A DNA stretch of 64,000 nucleotides from Streptomyces echinoruber (GTDB lineage: Bacteria; Actinomycetota; Actinomycetes; Streptomycetales; Streptomycetaceae): NCBI RefSeq assembly GCF_014651135.1, contig NZ_BMWH01000010.1, positions 121,145-185,144 of the forward strand, read 5' to 3'. Made by a program: the position numbers and the translations under genes. Numbering within the stretch: position 1 is the first letter of the stretch; each line of letters begins with the position of its first letter. This document shows, in pieces, positions 1 through 9,014 of this stretch. The notes beneath the pieces are model-generated. The model made no database searches. It saw only the letters and a program-made list of their open reading frames with translations, and had not been told where the DNA came from.

Positions 1-1
1 C

Positions 2-1600
2 GACGTCGCCCTGATGTACCTGGAGTCCATCGGCAACCCGCGCAAGTTCACCCGCCTCGCCCGCCGCACCGCCGCCGCCAAACCCCTGGTCGTCGTGCAG
101 GGCGCCCGCCACGGCGCGGCCCCGCAGGGCCACACGGTACGGCCCACGCGCCTGTCCCACGCGACCGTCTCGGACCTGCTGCGGCAGGCCGGCGTGATCC
201 GCGTGGACACCATCACCGAGCTGGTCGACACCGGTCTGCTGCTCGCCCGCCAGCCGCTGCCCGCCGGCCCGCGCGTGGCGATCCTCGGCAACTCCGAGTC
301 GCTCGGCCTGCTCACCTACGACGCCTGCCTCGCCGAGGGCCTGCGCCCGCACCCCCCGCTCGACCTCACCACCGAGGCCTCGGCCGCCGACTTCCACGCG
401 GCGCTCTCGCGCGCCCTGGCCGACGACACGTGCGACGCCGTGGTGGTCACCGCGATCCCCGGCGTGGGCGAGGTGTCGCTGGGCGACGCGGAGCTGGCGG
501 AGGCCCTGCGCTCCGCGACCGCCACGGCGCCCGCCAAGCCGGTGCTCGTCGTGCACGTGGAGCTCGGCGGGCTCGCCGAGGCCCTGTCGGCCGCGGCCGG
601 CACCGCGCCCCAGGCCCGTCCCTCGGAGCCGGCTCCCCGCCCCGCGGAGGCCGGCGCCGGCAGCCGGGGCCGGCCCGCCGAGCCGCCCGCCTCGCCCGCC
701 GAGCCGCCCGCCGCGCCCGCCGGGGCGCCGCGGGACGCCCGCCTCATCCCCGCCTACCCCGCCGCGGAGCGCGCCGTGCGCGCCCTCGCCCAGGCGGTCT
801 CGTACGCCCGGTGGCGGCGCGAGGCCGCCGACCCGGGCCGGGTGCCCGAGTACGAGGACATCGACGAGAAGGGCGCCGCCGACCTGATCCACGGCCTCCT
901 CGCGTGCGGGAAGGGACTCACGCTCGGCGCCGAGGAGACCTGCGAGCTGCTCGGCCGCTACGGCATCCTCGTGCGCCGCGCCCTGTCCGCCCCCACCCCC
1001 GACGCGGCCGCCGCGGCCGCCCGCACCCTCGGCTACCCCGTCGCCCTCAAGGCCACCGCCCCGCACCTGCGCCACCGCGCCGACCTCGGCGGCGTCCGCC
1101 TCGACCTCGCCGACGAGGACCAACTGCGCCGCGCCTACGCGGAGTTGACCGACCTTTTCGGCGGCCCCGAGGAGCTGCGCCCGGTGGTGCAGCAGATGGC
1201 GCCGCGCGGCGTGGACACCGTCGTGCGGGCCGTCATCGACCCCGCGGTCGGCGCGGTGCTGTCCTTCGGGCTCGCCGGGGCGGCCTCCCAGCTGCTCGGT
1301 GACACGGCCCACCGGCTCGTCCCCGTCACCGACCGGGAGGCGAGCGCGATGATCCGCGCCGTGCGCACCGCGCCCCTGCTGTTCGGCTGGCGCGGCTCCG
1401 ACCCGGTGGACACCGCGGCCCTGGAGGAACTGCTGCTGCGCGTCTCCCGTCTCGTCGACGACCACCCCGAGGTCGTCGCCGTCACCCTGGAGCCCGTCGT
1501 CGTGGCCTCCAGCGGCCTCAGCGTCCTGGGCGCCTCCGTCCGCCTCGCGCCCCCGCCCGCCCGCGACGACCTCGGCCCGCGCACCCTGCCGGCGTACTGA
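2..1600 (+). CDS. NDP-forming acyl-CoA synthetase / acetyltransferase-type protein, 5' end outside window
   Basis: The reading frame is open from the first bases (DVALMYLESIGNPRKF...), so the gene begins upstream and the ATG at 14 is internal. The visible part has the succinyl-CoA-ligase-like middle of NDP-forming acetate/acyl-CoA synthetases, a Pro/Ala-rich linker at about residues 200-245, and a C-terminal ATP-grasp-like domain (YGILVRRALSAPT, GYPVALKATAPHLRHR). In Streptomyces such proteins often carry an N-terminal GNAT domain and act as CoA-dependent lysine acetyltransferases. The N-terminus is not visible, so that assignment is inference. A pure acyl-CoA synthetase is the alternative. 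Confidence 0.85.
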   Translation, partial: DVALMYLESIGNPRKFTRLARRTAAAKPLVVVQGARHGAAPQGHTVRPTRLSHATVSDLLRQAGVIRVDTITELVDTGLLLARQPLPAGPRVAILGNSESLGLLTYDACLAEGLRPHPPLDLTTEASAADFHAALSRALADDTCDAVVVTAIPGVGEVSLGDAELAEALRSATATAPAKPVLVVHVELGGLAEALSAAAGTAPQARPSEPAPRPAEAGAGSRGRPAEPPASPAEPPAAPAGAPRDARLIPAYPAAERAVRALAQAVSYARWRREAADPGRVPEYEDIDEKGAADLIHGLLACGKGLTLGAEETCELLGRYGILVRRALSAPTPDAAAAAARTLGYPVALKATAPHLRHRADLGGVRLDLADEDQLRRAYAELTDLFGGPEELRPVVQQMAPRGVDTVVRAVIDPAVGAVLSFGLAGAASQLLGDTAHRLVPVTDREASAMIRAVRTAPLLFGWRGSDPVDTAALEELLLRVSRLVDDHPEVVAVTLEPVVVASSGLSVLGASVRLAPPPARDDLGPRTLPAY

Positions 1601-1807
1601 GGACACCGGCCCACCGCCCACCGGGCCGCACGCCGGCCGCGGACCGTACGCCGTCACCGGACCGCCCACCGCCGCCGGACCACACGCCGTCATCGCGCCG
1701 CCCACCGCCCACCGCTGCCGGACCGCCCGCCGCACCCGTTGCGCGAACGGTCCGGGGTGCTCCCGACCGGCCCGGAGCGGCCCGCCCCACGGATTAGGAT
1801 GGACGGC

Positions 1808-2395
1808 ATGGCCAAGACCAGTACGACGACCCAGGGGCTGCGTGCGGCGATCGAGCGCAGCGGCTACTACCCGGCCCTCGTGGCCGAGGCGGTGGAGGCC
1901 GCTGTGGGCGGCGAGCCCATCCGGTCGTACCTGGTCCACCAGGAGACCACGTTCGACCAGAACGAGGTGCGCCGGCACGTGACCGTGCTGGTCCTCACCG
2001 ACAACCGGTTCATCGTCAACCACACCGACGAGCAGGGCGCGGACGACACCTCCCCGACGCCCTACGCGACAACGTCCACCGAGTCGGTGCGGCTGGACCG
2101 CATCTCGTCGGTCGTGGTCAGCCGCGTGGTCGCCAACCCGGAGGCGTACACGCCGGGCTCGCTGCCCCGCGAGGTGGTGCTCACCATCGGCTGGGGCGCC
2201 GTCAACCGCATCGACCTGGAGCCCGCCGCCTGCAGCGACCCCAACTGCGAGGCCGACCACGGCTACACGGGCAACTCCACCGCCGACGACCTGACCCTGC
2301 GCGTCAGCGAGACCGGCGACGGCCCGGAGACCGTGCGCCAGGCGCTCGCCTTCGCCCAGGCCCTCTCCGAGGCGACCGCGGACCTCGGCCGCTGA
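1808..2395 (+). CDS. DUF5998 family protein
   Basis: A 195-residue cytosolic protein with no signal peptide or membrane segment. It matches the small actinobacterial DUF5998 family as I remember it, including the Cys-containing stretch CSDPNCEADHGYTG near the C-terminus, which could bind a metal. Its function is unknown. I chose the ATG at 1808 (MAKTSTT) because conserved-looking sequence begins there; the frame extends upstream with low-complexity sequence. Its TGA overlaps the ATG of the phosphodiesterase gene (ATGA), so the two are probably translated together. Confidence 0.85.
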   Translation: MAKTSTTTQGLRAAIERSGYYPALVAEAVEAAVGGEPIRSYLVHQETTFDQNEVRRHVTVLVLTDNRFIVNHTDEQGADDTSPTPYATTSTESVRLDRISSVVVSRVVANPEAYTPGSLPREVVLTIGWGAVNRIDLEPAACSDPNCEADHGYTGNSTADDLTLRVSETGDGPETVRQALAFAQALSEATADLGR

Positions 2396-3585
2396 TGGTG
2401 CAGCCCGCCGCCTGGGACCAGCCCGAACCGCTCTCCCTCGACACCGCCCCGGTGCCCGAGTACGGTTCCGGCTCGCTCGCCGACCTGCTGCCCACCCTCG
2501 CCGCGGGCATGGGCGTGCCCGGCACCGCCGCCGCCATCCGGGAGCTGACCCCCGCCGACCGCAACTGCGTCTTCCTCATCGACGGGCTCGGCTGGGAGCA
2601 GCTGCGCGCCCACCCCGAGGAGGCGCCGTTCCTGACCTCGCTCCTGGCCGGCTCGCGCGGCGGCACCGGCCGCCCGATCACCGCCGGCTTCCCGGCGACC
2701 ACCGCGACCTCCCTCGCCTCCGTCGGCACCGGCCTGCCCCCGGCCGAGCACGGCCTGCCCGGCTACACCGTGCGCGACCCCGCCACCGGCGAGCTGATGA
2801 ACCAGCTGCGCTGGCAGCCGTGGACGGACCCGCAGGTCTGGCAGCCGCACCCGACCGTCTTCCGCCTCGCGCAGGAGGCCGGCGTGCACGCCGCCCAGGT
2901 GTCCTCCCCGGCCTTCGAGCACACCCCGCTGACCAGGGTCGCGCTCAGCGGCGGAACGTTCTTCGGGCGGCTCTCCGGCGAGGACCGCGTCGACCTCGCC
3001 GCCGAGCAACTGGCCGCCGCCGACCGCGCCCTGGTCTACACGTACTACGCCGAACTCGACGGCGCCGGCCACCGCCACGGCGTCGACTCCGACACCTGGC
3101 GCGGCCAGCTGATGCACGTCGACCGGCTGGCGCAGCGCCTCGCGGAGCAACTGCCGCCGCGCAGCGCGCTGTACGTCACCGCCGACCACGGGATGATCGA
3201 CATCCCCTTCGACGAGCTGCACCGCATCGACTTCGACGAGGACTGGGAGCTGCGCGCCGGCGTGGCCCTGCTCGGCGGCGAGGGCCGCGCCCGGCACGTC
3301 TACGCGCTGCCGGGCGCCGAGAACGACGTGCTGACCTGCTGGCGCGAGGTGCTCGGCGAGCAGTTCTGGGTGGCCTCGCGCGACGAGGCCGTCGCCGCCG
3401 GCTGGTTCGGGCCGCGCGTGGAGGACCGCGTCTACGCCCGCATCGGCGACGTGGTCGCCGCCGCCCGCGACGACGTGCTGCTCATCGCCTCCGCGCGGGA
3501 GCCGAAGGAGTCGTCCATGGTGGGCAACCACGGCTCCATGACACCCGCCGAGCAGCTCGTGCCCCTGCTCGAAGTGCGTTCCTGA
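2395..3585 (+). CDS. Alkaline-phosphatase-superfamily phosphodiesterase / nucleotide pyrophosphatase-like
   Basis: A 396-residue enzyme of the alkaline phosphatase superfamily (type I phosphodiesterase/nucleotide pyrophosphatase branch), which hydrolyses phosphate mono- or diesters with two metal ions. Visible signatures are VFLIDGLGWEQL near residue 60 (first metal Asp), GFPATTATSLASVGTG (nucleophile Thr region), YYAELDGAGHRHG (Asp/His metal ligands), VTADHGMID (Asp-His) and GNHGSM near the C-terminus (His). All expected metal-binding positions look present. No signal peptide is evident. The start overlaps the stop of the DUF5998 gene. The last 20 bases of the gene are repeated imperfectly just downstream. 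Confidence 0.85.
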   Translation: MVQPAAWDQPEPLSLDTAPVPEYGSGSLADLLPTLAAGMGVPGTAAAIRELTPADRNCVFLIDGLGWEQLRAHPEEAPFLTSLLAGSRGGTGRPITAGFPATTATSLASVGTGLPPAEHGLPGYTVRDPATGELMNQLRWQPWTDPQVWQPHPTVFRLAQEAGVHAAQVSSPAFEHTPLTRVALSGGTFFGRLSGEDRVDLAAEQLAAADRALVYTYYAELDGAGHRHGVDSDTWRGQLMHVDRLAQRLAEQLPPRSALYVTADHGMIDIPFDELHRIDFDEDWELRAGVALLGGEGRARHVYALPGAENDVLTCWREVLGEQFWVASRDEAVAAGWFGPRVEDRVYARIGDVVAAARDDVLLIASAREPKESSMVGNHGSMTPAEQLVPLLEVRS

Positions 3586-3653
3586 CACCGGCCTCGAAGC
3601 GCGTTCCTGACACCGGCTCGGCCGGCCTTCGGGAACGCTTGTGCGCGTTGCCG

Positions 3654-3691
3654 AGTGGGCACGTGCCCACTAGAGTGGGCGCATGCCCACT
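3654..3691. promoter_or_regulatory. Two adjacent 18-bp palindromes, probable TetR-type operators
   Basis: AGTGGGCACGTGCCCACT at 3654-3671 is a perfect palindrome. AGTGGGCGCATGCCCACT at 3674-3691 is the same sequence with one broken pair. The second copy contains the ATG at 3683 and ends one base before the alternative ATG at 3692. Paired palindromes next to a TetR-family gene are typical operators. That the regulator at 4458-5084 binds here is inference. Confidence 0.6.
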
Positions 3692-4486
3692 ATGCCTCAC
3701 GAACACCGCGCCATGGCCGAGTCGTTCGGCGGGGACGCCGAGCGCTACGACCGCGCCCGCCCCCGCTACCCGCAGGCCCTGGTGGAGCACGTCACCGGGG
3801 CGAGCCCCGGCCGGGCGTTCCTCGACGTCGGCTGCGGCACCGGCATCGCCGCCCGCCAGTTCCTGGCGGCCGGCTGCACGGTGCTCGGCGTCGAGCCGGA
3901 CGCGCGCATGGCGGAGGTGGCCCGGCGGCTGGGCGTGGACGTGGAGGTGTCGACGTTCGAGGCGTGGGAGCCGGCCGGCCGCCGCTTCGACGCCGTCGTC
4001 TCGGGGCAGGCCTGGCACTGGATCGACCCGGTCGCGGGAGCCGCCAAGGCGGCGCGGGTGCTGCGGCCCGGCGGCGTGCTGGCCCTGTTCTGGAACGTGC
4101 CCCGGCTGCCGCCCGCCGTGGCCGGCGCCCTGGCCGAGGTGTACGCGCGCGTGGTGCCCGACGCGCCCTTCGACCTGCGGGCGATGGCGGACGCCTCCGC
4201 CGTGGACCGGTACCGGGAGCGGATCTTCGGCGCCGCCCGCGACGGCCTGCGCGAGACCGGCCGCTTCGCCGCGCCGCGGGAGTGGCGGCAGGACTGGGAG
4301 TACACCTGCACGCGCGAGGCCTGGCTGGAGCAGCTGCCCACCTCCGGCGCGCTCACCCGGCTCCCGCCGGACCGGCTGGCGCAGGTCCTGGACGGCGCCG
4401 GCGCCGCCGTCGACGCCCTGGGCGGCAGCTTCCCGCTCACCTACGCGACGGTGGCGCTCACCGCGGTGCGGACTGGCGCCGCCTGA
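3683..4486 (+). CDS. Class I SAM-dependent methyltransferase
   Basis: A 267-residue methyltransferase of the Methyltransf_11/25 type. The SAM-binding motif I is FLDVGCGTGIAARQF at about residues 50-64, followed by the acidic residue in VLGVEPD and the post-motif segment VVSGQAWHWID typical of this subfamily. The substrate cannot be read from sequence. The start is uncertain: the ATG at 3683 lies inside an operator-like palindrome, and a second ATG at 3692 also fits; neither has a clear Shine-Dalgarno sequence. The 3' end overlaps the convergent TetR gene by 29 nt. It is the most likely target of that regulator. Confidence 0.85.
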   Translation: MPTMPHEHRAMAESFGGDAERYDRARPRYPQALVEHVTGASPGRAFLDVGCGTGIAARQFLAAGCTVLGVEPDARMAEVARRLGVDVEVSTFEAWEPAGRRFDAVVSGQAWHWIDPVAGAAKAARVLRPGGVLALFWNVPRLPPAVAGALAEVYARVVPDAPFDLRAMADASAVDRYRERIFGAARDGLRETGRFAAPREWRQDWEYTCTREAWLEQLPTSGALTRLPPDRLAQVLDGAGAAVDALGGSFPLTYATVALTAVRTGAA

Positions 4487-5084
4487 GCCGGTCCGGTTCG
4501 CGCACGACCCCGGCGAGGACCGTGTCGACGACCCGGCGCACCTCCTCCTCGGCGGGCGCAGCGCCCTCCCGGCCCGCGAACAGCAGGTGCCCGGAGCCGA
4601 CCAGGGTCAGCGCCAGGATGTCCACGTCGGCGTCGTCCGCGATGCGCCCCAGGTCCCGCTCGGCCGCCAGATACGACGCGATCATGGCCGTGGCCTCCTC
4701 GGCGACGGGCATCCCGACCGGCCGCTCCCGGCGCAGCCGGGCGCGCACCTCGTCCCGGAAGGTGAGGAGTTTGACGATCCCCAGCGCGACGGAGTCGAAC
4801 ACGTCCGTCAGGGCCCGGGTGAGGTGATCGGCGACGGCACCCGTGCCGGCAGCGGCGCGCAGGGCGGCCGCCTGGGCGTCGATCCGCCGGACGCGGTCCT
4901 GGACGAGCTCGGTGAGGAAGGTGTCGAAGTCGTCGAAGTGCCGGTGCAGCACGCCCTTGGCGCAGCCCGCCTCGGCGGTGACCGCCCGGCTGGTCAGCGC
5001 GTTCGGGCCGTCGCGCAGCAGGATGCGCTCGGCGGCCCGGAACAGCTGCCCGCGCGCGTCGCGCAGGGCGACTCCTGTCGGCAC
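4458..5084 (-). CDS. TetR/AcrR-family transcriptional regulator
   Basis: A 208-residue one-component repressor. The N-terminal helix-turn-helix is clear (RDARGQLFRAAERILLRDG, then SRAVTAEAGCAKGVLHRHFDDFDTFL); the C-terminal half is the variable ligand-binding and dimerisation domain. The frame continues upstream, but the GTG at 5084 follows GGGGAGG by six bases and gives the normal family length. Codons further upstream encode an unrelated domain remnant. It converges on the methyltransferase gene, whose start carries two palindromes suited to a TetR dimer. The ligand is unknown. Confidence 0.88.
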   Translation of the reverse strand: MPTGVALRDARGQLFRAAERILLRDGPNALTSRAVTAEAGCAKGVLHRHFDDFDTFLTELVQDRVRRIDAQAAALRAAAGTGAVADHLTRALTDVFDSVALGIVKLLTFRDEVRARLRRERPVGMPVAEEATAMIASYLAAERDLGRIADDADVDILALTLVGSGHLLFAGREGAAPAEEEVRRVVDTVLAGVVREPDRLRRRQSAPR

Positions 5085-5186
5085 CGCGCCTCCCCTGTCA
5101 GGCCGTCGTACTGGGCGGGCGCCCGTTCTGCTCGCCGCGCTCATTCTACCGACGGCCCCGAGGGCGGCCCGGGACCTCGCTCGGCG

Positions 5187-5468
5187 CGGGACCTGCAGCA
5201 CCGAGAACCGCGCCCCCTCCGGATCCGCCGGCACCGCCGTGCGCCCGCGCGGACCGTCATGCGGCGGCCTCAGCACGTGCCCGCCCAGGTCCGTGAGGCG
5301 GTCCGGAATCCCGGCCACATCGGCCACTTGAAAGCACGTCACCCAGTGCGGGCCCCGCTCCCGCGGCAGGGCGTCGCCCAGTCCGCGCACCCCGGCGACG
5401 GGGCGGCCGGCGACGCGCAGGGTCATGTGGCCGCGGCCCGCGCGGCACGTGCCCGCCTCCGTACGGAG
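5187..5468 (-). pseudogene. VOC (glyoxalase/bleomycin-resistance) domain remnant
   Basis: In the same frame as the TetR gene, upstream of it, the minus strand encodes the C-terminal half of a VOC-fold protein (RVAGRPVAGV, then VADVAGIPDRLTDLGGHVL, then AVPADPEGARFSVLQ). The N-terminal half of the fold is not recognisable upstream and there is no good start. I read it as a decayed gene. A very short functional protein is a less likely alternative. Confidence 0.45.
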
Positions 5469-5545
5469 CGTGACCGCGCCGGTCCGGCGGAGCGGAGTAG
5501 CCGGAGCCGGGCCGGACGGCCACCCCGTGCGCGAGGATGGGCGCC

Positions 5546-6415
5546 ATGAACGCCATCATCTCCGCATCCGACCTGGCGGCCGAACGGGCGGGCAGCACCC
5601 CGCCGGTGCTGCTGGACGTCCGCTGGCAGCTCACCGTGGCGCAGCAGACCGCAGCGCCGGGGCAGCCGCCGTTCGACGGCCGGGCCGCGTACGAGGCCGG
5701 GCACATCCCCGGCGCCGTCTTCGTCGACCTGGACCGGGAACTGGCCGCCCCGCCCGGCAAGGAGGGCCGCCACCCGCTGCCCGACATGGGCGTGTTCGGG
5801 GCCGCCATGCGGCGCGCGGGCGTGTCGGCCCGCCGGCCGGTGGTGGTCTACGACGGCGGCCCGGGCTGGGCGGCGGCGCGCGCCTGGTGGCTGCTGCGCT
5901 GGACCGGCCACCCCGACGTGCGCGTCCTCGACGGCGGACTGCCCGCCTGGGAGGGGCCGTTGGAGACCGGGACGCCGCCCGCCCCGGACGAGGGCGACTT
6001 CGTGCCGCGGCCGGGTGCGGGCCCGCTGCGGGTCCTCGACGCCGACGCGGCCGCCGCGCTGGCCCGCTCCGGAGTGCTGCTGGACGCCCGCGCGGGGGAG
6101 CGGTACCGCGGCGAGGTGGAGCCCGTCGACCCGGTCGCCGGGCACATCCCGGGCGCCCGCTCGGCGCCGACCGGCGAGAACGTCGGCCCGGACGGGCAGC
6201 TGCTGCCCGCGGAGCGGCTGCGGGAGCGGTTCGCGGCCCTGGGCGCCGGCGCGGACACGCAGGTGGGCGTCTACTGCGGATCGGGCGTCTCGGCCGCCCA
6301 CGAGGTGCTGGCGCTGACCGTGGCCGGCATCCCGGCGGCGCTGTACGTCGGTTCGTGGTCGGAGTGGACCTCGGACCCGTCCCGGCCGGTCGCCGTGGGA
6401 CCCGACCCCGAGTGA
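5546..6415 (+). CDS. Sulfurtransferase with two rhodanese domains (3-mercaptopyruvate type)
   Basis: A 289-residue tandem-rhodanese enzyme that moves a sulfane sulfur from 3-mercaptopyruvate or thiosulfate to a thiol acceptor through a persulfide on the active-site Cys. The N-terminal domain lacks the catalytic Cys. The C-terminal domain has the loop VYCGSGVSAAH; CGSGV(S/T) is the mercaptopyruvate-type signature, whereas thiosulfate enzymes usually have CRKGV. I prefer the ATG at 5546 because the purine-rich GAGGATGGG lies at usable spacing before it; the ATG at 5537 would abut that site. It is cytosolic and stands alone between a remnant and a terminator. Confidence 0.87.
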   Translation: MNAIISASDLAAERAGSTPPVLLDVRWQLTVAQQTAAPGQPPFDGRAAYEAGHIPGAVFVDLDRELAAPPGKEGRHPLPDMGVFGAAMRRAGVSARRPVVVYDGGPGWAAARAWWLLRWTGHPDVRVLDGGLPAWEGPLETGTPPAPDEGDFVPRPGAGPLRVLDADAAAALARSGVLLDARAGERYRGEVEPVDPVAGHIPGARSAPTGENVGPDGQLLPAERLRERFAALGAGADTQVGVYCGSGVSAAHEVLALTVAGIPAALYVGSWSEWTSDPSRPVAVGPDPE

Positions 6416-6460
6416 CCGGCGGGCCGCGCGGCGTTCGCGGGACGCCGTGAGACAACCGCG

Positions 6461-6492
6461 AGGGCCCGCACCCGGAAACGGGCGCGGGCCCT
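6461..6492. terminator. Hairpin between sulfurtransferase gene and sepH
   Basis: A G+C-rich inverted repeat (GGGCCCGC...GCGGGCCC with the inner pairing CCCG/CGGG around a GAAA loop) is followed by CTT. It sits between convergent genes and probably ends transcription from both sides. Confidence 0.6.
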
Positions 6493-6572
6493 TCGACGGA
6501 CCGCCGCCGTACGGCCGTACCGCCGCGGCATGGCCGCAGGACCGTACTGCCGCGGCACGGCCGCACGGCGGC

Positions 6573-7598
6573 CTACTCCTGCTTCTTGCGCCGCGTGCCG
6601 AAGACGATCTCGTCCCAGCTGGGCACCGCCGCCCGGCGGCCCGGGCGGACCCCGTCGGCCTCGGCCTGGCGGTCGGTGGCGCCGATGAGGCGCTCCCGGT
6701 GACTGCTGACCGAACGGGGCGGCATGAGCACGTCCGCGTAGGCGGAACCGGCGGACGCGGCGGGCGCCGGTGGCTCCTCCGCCTCCGGCTCGGCCACGGG
6801 CTCCTCCGTCTCCGGCTCGGGCACGACCAGGTCGCCCCGGAAGTTCGGCACCGCCTCCAACAGGCTGGTCAGCGAGTCCCGTTCACCCGTGCTCTCCTCC
6901 GCGGGCTCCGGGGCCTGCGCGGGCAGGCTCGGCCGGTCCCGGTCGAGGGCGCGGTCCAGGGTGCGCTCGCGCGGCAGCCGGGCGATACGCGGCACGAACG
7001 GATAACTCGGCTCGGGCGCCCCGAAGTCGTCGGTCTCGCCGATCAGCGCGCGCGCCTCGTCGTCCACGGCCTGCACCAGCCGCCGCGGCGGGTCGTAGGT
7101 CCAGCTCGCCGAGTGCGGTTCGCCCGCGATCCGGTAGACCAGCAGCACCTCCCAGGTGCCGTCGTCGCGGCGCCAGGAGTCCCACTGGACGGTGTCCTTC
7201 TCGGCGCCGCGCAGCAGCAGCCGCTCCTGCACGGCCTCGCCCAGCGGCGGACCGGAGTTCTCGCCGGGGCGGCGCACGGGGGTCTTGCGGGCGCGCTCGG
7301 CCATGAACGCGCGCTCGGCCAGGACGGGGCCCTCGAAGCGGCGTACGCGGTCCACGGGGATGCCGGCCATCTGCGCGACCTCCTCCGCGGTCGCGCCTGC
7401 TCGTATGCGCGCCTGGATGTCGCGGGGGCGGAGATGGCTCTCCACCTCGATCTCGATCTGGCCGAGGCGGGGGCGGTCGCCGCGCACGGCGGCGCGCAGG
7501 CGTTCGTCGATCGGAAGCGTGTACTCCGTGTTGTCCGCAGCCTTCAGCACCAGCCGTGTGCCGTCGTTGGAGACGGCCACGACACGCAGTTCGGGCAT
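6573..7598 (-). CDS. sepH: SepH, cell-division regulator
   Basis: A 341-residue protein matching Streptomyces SepH (DUF3071), which binds FtsZ and promotes Z-ring assembly during vegetative and sporulation septation. The N-terminal DUF3071 domain runs from MPELRVVAVSNDG to about residue 170 and contains the helix-turn-helix-like RIRAGATAEEVAQMAGIPVDRVRRFEGPVLAERAFMAE, split here as one conserved block. A long acidic, Pro/Glu-rich disordered linker follows, then the basic C-terminal tail WDEIVFGTRRKKQE. The ATG at 7598 follows GGGAGG at good spacing and gives the family length; longer in-frame starts add only low-complexity sequence. Confidence 0.93.
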   Translation of the reverse strand: MPELRVVAVSNDGTRLVLKAADNTEYTLPIDERLRAAVRGDRPRLGQIEIEVESHLRPRDIQARIRAGATAEEVAQMAGIPVDRVRRFEGPVLAERAFMAERARKTPVRRPGENSGPPLGEAVQERLLLRGAEKDTVQWDSWRRDDGTWEVLLVYRIAGEPHSASWTYDPPRRLVQAVDDEARALIGETDDFGAPEPSYPFVPRIARLPRERTLDRALDRDRPSLPAQAPEPAEESTGERDSLTSLLEAVPNFRGDLVVPEPETEEPVAEPEAEEPPAPAASAGSAYADVLMPPRSVSSHRERLIGATDRQAEADGVRPGRRAAVPSWDEIVFGTRRKKQE

Positions 7599-8069
7599 GG
7601 GGACCTCCCGGGTGGTGCCTGCCGACGTCACGTGCGTCGCTGCTTCCGCTCTGTCGAGTGTGGCCTGCCCGGGTGCAGCCTGCCACAACCTTGCCGAGTT
7701 GCCCGGCGTGTCGGGCACGGGCCCTGGATCGCCGTTATGGCACGGTTACCTTTTCGCAACGCTAAGTGACCAACTCCGTCACCCTGTGCAACTCGCCCCC
7801 TCCCGGCGGTCCAGCGCGGTCCCGAACGCCCTGACGGGAGACGGGACCCAGGGCTCGCAACAGTACTCCATTCGGGCCACCTGCGGAGGTCGGCGCGCCG
7901 CCCAACTTCTCGCGACAGGCGGGACTTCGTCACTCCTGACCCGTTTTCGGGATCATGAACGTGGCGTACTTCACGTAAGGCCCGTAATCGGAACTAAGGG
8001 TTTCGCGCGCACGTCCCCTCTCGTGCACGGTCCGTCGACCACGTACGGAAAGGCAGGCAGGATCCGCGA
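7599..8069. other. Divergent intergenic region upstream of sepH
   Basis: About 470 bases between divergent genes that should hold both promoters. It is less G+C-rich than the flanks around 7735-7790 and 7950-8000. I see no convincing coding sequence or RNA gene. Confidence 0.5.
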
Positions 8070-9014
8070 ATGCGCGCAAGGCCCGATACCGGTGCCGAAC
8101 CGAGTGTCCGGGACGAGACCGGGACGAGGGAACCGCAGCAGGAACGGGAGAGGCAAGGGGGCGACGGAAGCGACGCGGGCGGGGCCCGGGGCATCGACCT
8201 GAGCGTCCCCCAGGTCGCCGGCAGCGCGCTGGCCGCCGTGGTGGCCGCCAAACTCGCCTCGTACTTCGGGGTCTACGGCACGATCCTGGGAGCCGGCGTC
8301 GTCAGCGTCATCGGCACCTGCGGCAGCACGGTCTTCCAGCACGTCTTCCGGCGCACCGGCGAGCAGCTGCGCGAAGCGGCCGCCGCGGCCCGCCCCAGGG
8401 CGGCCGGAGCCGCCGGGGTTGTCGGGGCCGCGCGGCCCGCTCCGCCCCCGCCCGGCGAGTACACCGCGGGCACCGTCCACCGCGCCCGCTCCCGGGCGTG
8501 GCGCCGCCCGGTCCTGGCCGCCGCGCTGGTGTTCCTGGTGACGATGGCCGGGATCACCGTGTACGAACTGGCCTCCGGCACCAGCCTCAGCGGCGGCCGG
8601 GGCACCACCGTCGGGGACGTCGTGTCCGGCCGCACCGCGTCGTCCACGTCGTCCTCCTCCTCGTCGTCCTCGTCCTCCTCGTCGTCCTCACAGTCCACCC
8701 CTTCGGGTGAGGACGCGCCGGCCTCCTCGGCCGCGCCGGCCGGCACCCCGGCCACGGGCGGCGCCGAACCGTCCTCCCGCGGCACGTCCGGTACGGGCGC
8801 GAACGGCGGCCGGTCCGGCGGGGGCGCGGGCGCGGCGGCGAGCCCGGCACCGACGGCGCCGGCCACGGACGCCGGCGCACAGGGCGACGGGTCGCCGGAG
8901 CAGGGGGACACCCCGGCGCCCGCGACGAGCGCCCCCGCTACGGACCCAGCACCCGCCGCAGGTAGTCGTTCCGGAACCGCCGCTCCGGATCGAGCCGGTC
9001 CCGCAGCGCCGTGA
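8070..9014 (+). CDS. Hypothetical membrane protein with poly-serine tract
   Basis: A 314-residue protein of unknown function. A charged N-terminus leads to a hydrophobic Gly/Ala-rich segment (residues about 50-85, GSALAAVVAAKLASYFGVYGTILGAGVVSVIG). A second, clear membrane helix follows a basic stretch (about residues 146-168, RRPVLAAALVFLVTMAGITVY). After it come an uninterrupted run of about 14 serines and a long Ser/Ala/Pro/Gly-rich, probably extracytoplasmic, disordered tail. The 3' end overlaps the convergent lactone oxidase gene by 77 nt, so the last codons are double-coding. The family is recognised only as a Streptomyces hypothetical. Confidence 0.75.
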   Translation: MRARPDTGAEPSVRDETGTREPQQERERQGGDGSDAGGARGIDLSVPQVAGSALAAVVAAKLASYFGVYGTILGAGVVSVIGTCGSTVFQHVFRRTGEQLREAAAAARPRAAGAAGVVGAARPAPPPPGEYTAGTVHRARSRAWRRPVLAAALVFLVTMAGITVYELASGTSLSGGRGTTVGDVVSGRTASSTSSSSSSSSSSSSSSQSTPSGEDAPASSAAPAGTPATGGAEPSSRGTSGTGANGGRSGGGAGAAASPAPTAPATDAGAQGDGSPEQGDTPAPATSAPATDPAPAAGSRSGTAAPDRAGPAAP

